The position numbers were made by a program, and so were the translations under genes. Below are positions 1 through 4,474 of a stretch of 8,005 nucleotides of DNA, piece after piece. The notes under the pieces are model-generated. The model did not search any database. It had not been told where the DNA came from and saw nothing but the letters and a program-made list of their open reading frames with translations. The DNA comes from RUG100 sp034927505 (GTDB lineage Bacteria; Bacillota; Clostridia; Peptostreptococcales; Anaerovoracaceae), in assembly GCA_034927505.1 (NCBI GenBank), contig JAYFPY010000048.1:1-8005 (forward strand), given 5' to 3'. The first letter of the stretch is position 1, and every line of letters begins with the position of its first letter.

Positions 1-96
1 ACTGTCAGAGATAAAAAAAATTACCGGCTTCAGCAAAAAGGCCTGAATACACAACAACTAATGAATAAATACGAAATCCCGCAGCCATTGCTATTG
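1..96 (+). CDS. Possible 3' end of an unidentified plus-strand gene (partial)
   Basis: Frame 1 is open from the window edge to a TGA at 94-96 and gives about 31 residues. They form a charged, probably helical stretch (RDKKNYRLQQKGLNTQQL, then MNKYEIPQP) and end in four leucines. The composition is protein-like, and an inverted repeat followed by a short T-rich stretch overlaps the stop (76-111), as expected for the end of a transcription unit. With so few codons the reading could be chance. I do not recognise a family. A mobile-element or DNA-binding protein tail is possible but unsupported. Confidence 0.3.
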
Positions 97-111
97 CTTT
101 GATTGCGGGAT
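76..111 (+). terminator. Stem-loop at the end of the left-edge ORF, possible weak terminator
   Basis: An 8-bp perfect stem (ATCCCGCA at 76-83, TGCGGGAT at 104-111) encloses a 20-nt loop. On the plus strand it is followed by ATTTTC and later TGTTTT. The long loop and broken T-tract make it a weak intrinsic terminator at best. Its position over the stop codon of the open frame ending at 96 is the main support. Confidence 0.35.
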
Positions 112-138
112 ATTTTCATCTGTTTTGCTGCAAAAGAA

Positions 139-168
139 AAGATACCTTTTTGCCGGTGGGCATGTCAA
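139..168 (-). promoter_or_regulatory. Second copy of the toxin promoter motif (orphan)
   Basis: On the minus strand: TTGACA (163-168), an 18-nt spacer, then TATCTT (139-144). The 30-base block 141-170 matches 3235-3264, the toxin promoter, at 26 positions, and the match runs through the spacer as well as the two hexamers. No intact gene follows it leftward within the window, so it is either a relic or drives something beyond the left edge. Confidence 0.45.
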
Positions 169-175
169 TGAAAAC

Positions 176-202
176 TCACTTCGTCTGTTCCTCCCAGTTG
201 TG
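176..202 (-). pseudogene. Scrap of the 3' end of a paralogue of the 135-aa gene
   Basis: On the minus strand this reads HNWEEQTK then TGA. It matches EWVEQTK near the C-terminus of the 135-aa protein; 16 of 18 bases agree between 179-196 and 3315-3332. The promoter copy follows in the same order and orientation as at the intact locus, though 42 bp closer. Upstream of the match the frame is closed by a TAA within about 25 bases, so only the tail survives. Confidence 0.45.
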
Positions 203-504
203 TCTATACGACTTTTAACATCCGGGACCATGTAAGTACCACAATTCCGGCGAGATCTTCTCTGCATTTTCCGGCACACTGTCCTCCCGGTGCGCGGTCT
301 CGCTTTTTTGAGCCGACCAAGCACCTTTTTTCAACGTTTACAGGCCGTCGTTCACCGTGGTCCCTGCCGCCGGAGATCTGCGAGCGCTGCAGCCCACCAA
401 ATCGGTGCCCGGTAAGCTGTTTTTAGCGGCACCGCGCACAACTATCGACTCACATCTATTTGCTTGAAAAGAGTACTCTTTCAGCTCCTCTGTATTCAAA
501 TGCT

Positions 505-888
505 TCATTTCGCAGCACGTATATGTGGGGGGATGATTATTTCATCATTACTGCCGGGATCGATTATTGCGCCGCACTCAATAATAGGAAGTGAATCAAA
601 GGATGATAAGAGTCCTGTTAGATCACCTTCAATTACCATAAATCCGGTCCTTCCCCATTCATTAAAAAAATCAACACACCGTTTCTCTGTTTGAAAAGCC
701 GGATAATAGCACACTTCCGTTTGACTGTTTTCTAGCATGTATAACTGCTGATCCCCATTCTCATCATCACCGATAGGCGTTGAGTAATAGACTTTCATTT
801 TAATTGCTGTATCAACAAAATCCTGAGCATCTGACTGCCCTTTTTTATACTGTGCAATAGCTTTTTTAAATTTATTCCCAAACAACAT
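505..888 (-). CDS. SseB-like protein, candidate second immunity or accessory protein
   Basis: This encodes 127 aa. Residues 62-71 (YPAFQTEKRC) and 106-113 (GAIIDPGS) resemble the 'aFts.e' and 'g.viNPgs' signatures of SseB N-terminal domains, a small alpha/beta fold that is frequent among immunity proteins of polymorphic-toxin loci. No signal peptide or membrane segment is seen, so it is probably cytoplasmic. The start is set by ATG at 886-888 with GAGG 7 nt upstream. That Shine-Dalgarno overlaps the TGA of the preceding immunity gene, and the gap is only 9 nt, so translation is probably coupled. It is the last gene of the toxin operon, and no clear intrinsic terminator follows. The SseB assignment is from motif memory. 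An immunity role is inferred from position alone, and an orphan immunity gene from another cassette is equally possible. Confidence 0.6.
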   Translation of the reverse strand: MLFGNKFKKAIAQYKKGQSDAQDFVDTAIKMKVYYSTPIGDDENGDQQLYMLENSQTEVCYYPAFQTEKRCVDFFNEWGRTGFMVIEGDLTGLLSSFDSLPIIECGAIIDPGSNDEIIIPPHIRAAK

Positions 889-897
889 ACAAATACC

Positions 898-1680
898 TCA
901 TTTCCATCCATGCGCTTCCAAATATTCATCAGGGATGCGCAGTTCCAGTTCTATCTTCATCTCCTGAAAGAATACATCCAGATCCCCTATATCATGCCAT
1001 TCCTGTGTCGATGGTAACATTGATCCTATTTCTCCACCATACATTGTCTGCATATCCATACCACCTCTGTAACTCTCTCCAAAACAGCAGTCAAAATACC
1101 TATATGCCCTAAAATACATTTCAAACTCCCGTTCTCCCGGTCTTTCAGTTGTTTCCTTAAATCGTATATCTGACACTCTGCCGCCAAAATACTGTAGAAA
1201 TTTCTCTTTAAGACAATCTTCTCTTTTTTCCAAAGGCTCATGCTTGTCATTGAACACAGTAGAATTCCCCAGAGTTTCATTTTTCGCATATTTCCTTCCC
1301 AACAGCTCCCAGTTCGGTCTGTCTTCCAAATTTCTCCATCCCTTCGCATCAATGTATTTTTGCGGTATCAGCGACAGCACATATTCATCCAGTTCATTTA
1401 GATGGTCTTCGAATGTATCTTCTGAATATGTGAATCTTCCCGAAGGGATCTCTCGTCTTCCATCTTTATCTAATATCTCCCACCAAAAATCTCCATTTTC
1501 ATACATGAGATATAACCACGCATAATTATATAATACGAAATATATATTAAATGTTTCCGTTTCTACATCGGGATATGTGAAACAATCCCGATCACAGACT
1601 TCTCCATAGTACTCACTGATTTTATCTCTTAATTTATCTGCCAATGCATATAATGTCTCTTCTCTATTATCTTTCTGCAT
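898..1680 (-). CDS. Candidate immunity protein with two tandem copies of one domain
   Basis: This encodes 260 aa. I chose the ATG at 1680 because AGGAGG lies 8 nt upstream; an in-frame ATG at 1713 lies within the toxin gene and lacks such a site. The gene overlaps the toxin stop by 14 nt, the usual toxin-immunity arrangement. The protein is an internal duplication. Residues 15-115 and 155-259 align as (K/C)L+(D/E)K...(Y/F)(Y/F)G, then F(N/E)-YF--Y-Y, and both end with nearly the same motif, LIPQKYIDAKGW and RIPDEYLEAHGW. About 40 residues link the copies. It is acidic, rich in aromatics (WWEILD at 66-71), with no signal peptide or membrane segment, so it is likely a cytosolic antitoxin that binds the toxin C-terminal domain. 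I do not recognise a named immunity family. The role is inferred from position and form. Confidence 0.75.
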   Translation of the reverse strand: MQKDNREETLYALADKLRDKISEYYGEVCDRDCFTYPDVETETFNIYFVLYNYAWLYLMYENGDFWWEILDKDGRREIPSGRFTYSEDTFEDHLNELDEYVLSLIPQKYIDAKGWRNLEDRPNWELLGRKYAKNETLGNSTVFNDKHEPLEKREDCLKEKFLQYFGGRVSDIRFKETTERPGEREFEMYFRAYRYFDCCFGESYRGGMDMQTMYGGEIGSMLPSTQEWHDIGDLDVFFQEMKIELELRIPDEYLEAHGWK

Positions 1681-3127
1681 ACCAAAATCCTCCTTTTCCC
1701 ACTTTGATATCATATCCCTTAGATTTTAAATAATTATACTCTTTATGTAGTGCCGTTCTCTTTTTTGCTTTACTCGGGTCATGTGAAAACCGTATAGTTT
1801 TTCCTTCCCTCACTGCATCTTCCAAGATGGGTTTGTTGAATATTTCAAACATCTGATCTTCATTGAGCCCGTATTTCTTTTGTATTTTGTCATAGGCCTT
1901 GCCCAAGTCGAAATATGATGTATCGCCCGCCTTTGTGATGTAGCAGTTTGGACCTCGGCCCTCATAGGAACCCAGCGTCAAGATCTTAGAGTCCGGATTA
2001 TGCAAAGCGATCTTCTTGTAATACAAATACTTCAGTTCCGGTATCCCACCATGCCTTGCTATTTTCCCGACATCCCCCACGTCGTCCAGTTTGGTCCCTA
2101 CTTTGCCGACGCTCCCCAGCTTGCTCACGCCTCTTGTCAGCATGATCGACATGACCACGTCGCCGCCCACATAGCCTACGCAGTAAGCCAGCCCTTTGTT
2201 CTGATAGGTGTCCTTCGCAGACTGGGCCATTCCTTCGACTGCCAGCATCGGGTCGTATAGAAGAGCTTTTGCAGTCCTGTCGATCCCTTCCAGCTCTTTG
2301 TAAGCCCAGTCCGGAGCCTTCGTTCCTGTCAGTCCGCATATGACTACCGCCTGCGTAGACACGCCTGCTTTCCCTATATTATATACCAGTTTGCAGAGGC
2401 CGACCACGGTATCTTCCAGCATGTCGCCGACGCCCTCGCCTATGTCTTTGAGGCCGTTCCAAATAGCTGACCACTGATCTTTTGCGATCTCGCCTCCGCT
2501 GGAATATTTGTCATAAAGCTGCCCGGCCCGCAGGCCGTAATCATCATCTTTGTTTTCGAACTGTTTTACTTTGTTATAGATATCATCCAAGTCGCGGCCC
2601 TTGTCTTCCAGCCGTAATCTGGTCTTCGCCGCTTCCGCCAGAAAGTCTGACAGTTTTTCAGCGTTGGCTGCCATGGCCGCCGCTTCGCCGGGATCGACCA
2701 TGCTGTCCGCTGCAGGTCCACCGCCTGACAAGCCACCCGTCATGCCGCATCCGGCACCTGTCATTGTGGTAAAATTCAATTGGTCCGAGACATTTTTCAT
2801 TGAATAGATATTAGCACATATATCTACCCTGTCTACCAGCATCTCTGCGTTCTCGTTCTTTGGGTGGAGGATCTCCTCCATGTCTCCCACATAATCTTTT
2901 ATTATATTCTGTACATCAGAAACTTCCTTTTTGCATTTTCTGATTTTCTCTTTCATGCTGCTTGTATCTACCATTATGGCTTTTGCAGCAAGTCCTCTGT
3001 TTTCGGCCAGGAGCTTCTCTGCATTTTCCAGTGCGCTTTCCATCTGGTTCAGTGCCTGTCCATATTTATAGAATTGCCGCCCTATTTCAAACAGCTCTCC
3101 GAAATTCACACGGATGTTCCAGCCCAT
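1667..3127 (-). CDS. LXG/WXG100-like modular (polymorphic) toxin, putative type VII secretion effector
   Basis: This encodes 486 aa, starting at an ATG with GAGAGGAG 6 nt upstream. Residues 1-120 are helical and coiled-coil-like (IGRQFYKYGQALNQMESAL, then DYVGDMEEIL), resembling N-terminal secretion domains of LXG-type type VII substrates. A Gly-rich hinge (124-137) and a second helical segment (146-192) follow. Weakly hydrophobic stretches at 240-268 and 313-333 (LAYCVGYVGGDVVMSIML) precede a Gly/Val/Lys linker (334-357), typical of the pre-toxin region. The C-terminal ~110 residues form the presumed toxic domain: ILTLGSYEGRGPNCY (382-396), YFDLG (405-409), FNKPILEDAV (430-439), IRFSHDP (445-451) and YLKSKGYDI (466-474). 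No HNH, deaminase or ADP-ribosyltransferase motif is evident; an RNase-type fold is a guess. Base composition falls from about 55-58% GC in the linker to under 40% at the 3' end, which suggests a swapped tip. The immunity candidates follow directly. Confidence 0.8.
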   Translation of the reverse strand: MGWNIRVNFGELFEIGRQFYKYGQALNQMESALENAEKLLAENRGLAAKAIMVDTSSMKEKIRKCKKEVSDVQNIIKDYVGDMEEILHPKNENAEMLVDRVDICANIYSMKNVSDQLNFTTMTGAGCGMTGGLSGGGPAADSMVDPGEAAAMAANAEKLSDFLAEAAKTRLRLEDKGRDLDDIYNKVKQFENKDDDYGLRAGQLYDKYSSGGEIAKDQWSAIWNGLKDIGEGVGDMLEDTVVGLCKLVYNIGKAGVSTQAVVICGLTGTKAPDWAYKELEGIDRTAKALLYDPMLAVEGMAQSAKDTYQNKGLAYCVGYVGGDVVMSIMLTRGVSKLGSVGKVGTKLDDVGDVGKIARHGGIPELKYLYYKKIALHNPDSKILTLGSYEGRGPNCYITKAGDTSYFDLGKAYDKIQKKYGLNEDQMFEIFNKPILEDAVREGKTIRFSHDPSKAKKRTALHKEYNYLKSKGYDIKVGKGGFWYAER

Positions 3128-3160
3128 TTGCCGCTCCTCTCATTGTCCGTTTCCCCGCAC

Positions 3161-3189
3161 AAAAAAGATATTACACGTTGTGCAATATC
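3161..3189 (-). terminator. Intrinsic-terminator-like hairpin in the toxin leader, candidate attenuator
   Basis: On the minus strand, GATATTGCAC (3189-3180), a 3-nt AAC loop and GTGTAATATC (3176-3167) form a 10-bp stem with one G-U pair, followed immediately by TTTTTT (3166-3161). On the plus strand the same position is an A-C mismatch, so the fold favours minus-strand RNA. It lies about 35 nt upstream of the toxin ATG and downstream of the toxin promoter, so toxin transcripts must read through it. UUGCACAA (3185-3178) can instead pair with UUGUGCGG (3162-3155), which would break the terminator stem and cover the U-tract. Confidence 0.6.
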
Positions 3190-3232
3190 CCCGGAGCAGC
3201 ATCTTTTTCTCTGCATCTTGATCCTATATGAC

Positions 3233-3262
3233 ATGATACCTTTTGGGCGGGGGTCATGTCAA
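3233..3262 (-). promoter_or_regulatory. Promoter of the toxin gene
   Basis: On the minus strand a perfect TTGACA (-35, 3262-3257) is followed by an 18-nt spacer and TATCAT (-10, 3238-3233, five of six consensus bases). It predicts a start near 3226 and a leader of about 100 nt before the toxin ATG. On the plus strand, bases 3230-3260 also form an imperfect inverted repeat (GACATGA...TCATGTC), which could be an operator over the promoter. The whole element recurs at 139-170. Confidence 0.6.
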
Positions 3263-3284
3263 TGGATTATTTTGTGGCGCCGTA

Positions 3285-3692
3285 TCATTGCTCGCTGTTC
3301 TCTGTTAGAGTCGCCTTTGTCTGTTCCACCCATTCGGGCTCGTCGAAGATACAGTTCATCTTCAGTTCTATAGTGGTGTATTCTAAATCGCTGTCTATAC
3401 AAGCCATGTCGAACTTCGAGAGTATATCGCAGAATTTGCGCATCGCCGGCCCCGAAATTTGATGGGTGTAGTTTCTTATCATGATGCATCCGCTCCTGTC
3501 CACATATTCTATGGACAGTTTTCCCCTCACATCCGGATCATCGGCATTTATTATCTCCTCTAGTTCATTTACACATGTGCCGAATTCCCGGAATTTCTCA
3601 TTGGGTCCACCCCGCCTGTATTCCAAAGGCAGTCTGTCCCACTCTTCAAGTGCTCTCCCTATCATTTTGATATCATCAAAATTATTGTCCAT
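3285..3692 (-). CDS. Hypothetical 135-aa protein upstream of the toxin
   Basis: This encodes 135 aa. The ATG at 3692 has AGAGGAG 6 nt upstream, so it is clearly a real gene. The protein is acidic and soluble, with no signal peptide or membrane segment. It has a helical N-terminus (MIGRALEEWDRLP, 10-22), a helix near 40-50 (CVNELEEIINA), a likely beta stretch (KLSIEYVDRSG, 58-68), then alternating helix and strand to the end. It precedes the toxin on the same strand, where LXG operons often place small partner or chaperone genes, but it does not look like a WXG100 or all-helical LXG-associated protein, so that role is only a possibility. A scrap of a paralogue's C-terminus at 176-202 suggests the gene was a repeated part of the cassette. 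It could alternatively be an orphan immunity protein. I do not recognise the family. Confidence 0.75.
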   Translation of the reverse strand: MDNNFDDIKMIGRALEEWDRLPLEYRRGGPNEKFREFGTCVNELEEIINADDPDVRGKLSIEYVDRSGCIMIRNYTHQISGPAMRKFCDILSKFDMACIDSDLEYTTIELKMNCIFDEPEWVEQTKATLTENSEQ

Positions 3693-3740
3693 TTTTGTCT
3701 CCTCTCTCTATGCTTTATCGGTTTGTTCTTGTCTTCTACG

Positions 3741-3782
3741 CCTTCATATATAAAGGCACTGAAAATCGATTTTGTTACAAAA
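3741..3782. promoter_or_regulatory. Cluster of three palindromes upstream of the 135-aa gene
   Basis: Three symmetric elements lie side by side: the near-palindrome CCTTCATATATAAAGG (3741-3756), the perfect AAAATCGATTTT (3762-3773), and TTTTGT-T-ACAAAA (3770-3782), which overlaps the second. The first contains a TATATA that could serve as the -10 of the minus-strand gene starting at 3692. No good -35 sits 16-18 nt from it, so the promoter would need an activator or lies elsewhere. Operator function is inferred from symmetry and position. Confidence 0.4.
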
Positions 3783-3788
3783 AATATC

Positions 3789-3837
3789 CTATGGAAATTA
3801 GTTTGCCGTTGACTATGGAAAATTAATTGCCGTTTAC
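3789..3837. repeat. 25-bp tandem direct repeat in the divergent intergenic region
   Basis: Two copies with a 24-bp period: CTATGGAAATTAG...GCCGTTGAC (3789-3813) and CTATGGAAAATTA...GCCGTTTAC (3813-3837). They agree at 20 of 25 positions, and the two outer parts (CTATGGAAA and TTGCCGTT) are conserved. Their place between divergent genes suggests tandem binding sites for a regulator, possibly an activator of the minus-strand gene, whose promoter lacks a clear -35. Confidence 0.55.
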
Positions 3838-3849
3838 ACAAATGCATCA

Positions 3850-3903
3850 CACTGCTAGTAGCAGTGGCAGTCCCTTCGTAATTCCGTTATACTACTGTTA
3901 TAC
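3850..3903 (+). promoter_or_regulatory. Operator-like palindrome and likely promoter of the plus-strand membrane-protein gene
   Basis: A perfect 17-bp palindrome, CACTGCTA-G-TAGCAGTG (3850-3866), lies just upstream of a good -10 hexamer, TATACT (3888-3893). The place 17 nt before that -10 (TGGCAG, 3865-3870) is a poor -35 and touches the palindrome. GTTATAC occurs twice, 11 bp apart (3886-3892, 3897-3903). The arrangement suggests a promoter whose -35 is replaced or blocked by a DNA-binding protein at the palindrome. This is inference. Confidence 0.4.
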
Positions 3904-3932
3904 CGAAATCCCTAAAGTGCGTGGAGTGTAAT

Positions 3933-4424
3933 ATGAGAAAAAGAAATATATTGATAACAGTAGCCGCCGTATGCATTCTAGCCTGCGCCCTAACTGCGAT
4001 CCTTGTCAGAGCTCACAGGTTTGAAGACATGTCAAAGTACACTTATGACAACCGAAAAGCCGCTTTGAAATCTGCCATGACAACTGATGCGAAAGGAACA
4101 GGAATAGCTATCAGCAGTTTTACAAAAGACAATACCACTTACTACCTGGCCTCCTATCCAAACAACAACTGCGTAATCGCTGTCACCGAAAAATATGATA
4201 AATATAAAGGTGAACGCATATCACCTTTTTACCGATCCAAAGACACCTCCGTTACACGATACACCGTAAAAGATAAAACCGCAGGCATCACACTGCATGT
4301 CATCTACGGCAGATCTCAGAACGACCGGCCCGTCACCATCGGCAGCAGCCCGGCAAAGCTGTATGATGATGGCACATTCGGATATATCGGCGAAAAAGAC
4401 TTGGATGTTTATGAGGATGACTGA
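3933..4424 (+). CDS. Small membrane-anchored protein of unknown function
   Basis: This encodes 163 aa. The ATG at 3933 is preferred over an in-frame GTG at 3921 because GGAG lies 6 nt upstream of it. The N-terminus is a basic tip (MRKRN) followed by a hydrophobic segment (about residues 6-25) ending in RAHR. This is a single signal-anchor with the remainder outside the cell; the Cys at 18 is inside the hydrophobic run and is a poor lipobox. The rest (30-163) is soluble, rich in Lys, Thr and Tyr, with alternating beta-like segments (TYYLASYPNNNCVIAV, ITLHVIYG) and an acidic C-terminal tail (DLDVYEDD). It is transcribed away from the toxin cassette and converges on the helicase gene. No family is recognised. 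Its orientation and own regulatory region argue that it is not part of the toxin operon. Confidence 0.75.
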   Translation: MRKRNILITVAAVCILACALTAILVRAHRFEDMSKYTYDNRKAALKSAMTTDAKGTGIAISSFTKDNTTYYLASYPNNNCVIAVTEKYDKYKGERISPFYRSKDTSVTRYTVKDKTAGITLHVIYGRSQNDRPVTIGSSPAKLYDDGTFGYIGEKDLDVYEDD

Positions 4425-4428
4425 CATC

Positions 4429-4453
4429 AAAAAGGCATCTCCGAAAAGATGCC
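4429..4453 (-). terminator. Intrinsic terminator of the helicase gene
   Basis: A 7-bp perfect stem (GGCATCT at 4434-4440, AGATGCC at 4447-4453) with a 6-nt loop, extendable by a G-U and A-U pairs when read on the minus strand. On that strand it is followed by TTTTT (4433-4429). It begins 22 nt after the helicase stop codon. On the plus strand the T-tract is poor (CCTTATGGTTT), so termination of the convergent gene ending at 4424 would be weak. Confidence 0.75.
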
Positions 4454-4474
4454 CTTATGGTTTCCACAAACGCT

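Larger units (their letters stand above)
112..504. other. Gene-poor region with cassette scraps
   Basis: No complete gene with a ribosome binding site is visible here. Short minus-strand frames exist, but they change frame and hit stops. The region holds a second copy of the toxin promoter (139-170), a scrap of the 3' end of the 135-aa gene (176-202), a scrap resembling the toxin N-terminus (about 247-283), a hairpin with a perfect 7-bp outer stem (CGGTGCC at 403-409, GGCACCG at 428-434) and a 14-bp perfect palindrome (468-481). Bases 300-440 look more GC-rich than the flanking gene. The best reading is decayed remnants of a toxin cassette downstream of the intact one. Confidence 0.5.

Noticed and set aside
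91..324. Minus-strand 77-codon frame in the left region, rich in Arg.
   Set aside because: Its composition is not protein-like and its frame differs from that of the recognisable cassette scraps, so it is a chance frame.
468..481. Perfect 14-bp palindrome AAAGAGTACTCTTT as terminator of the toxin operon.
   Set aside because: It has no loop to form a stable hairpin and no T-tract follows on the minus strand.
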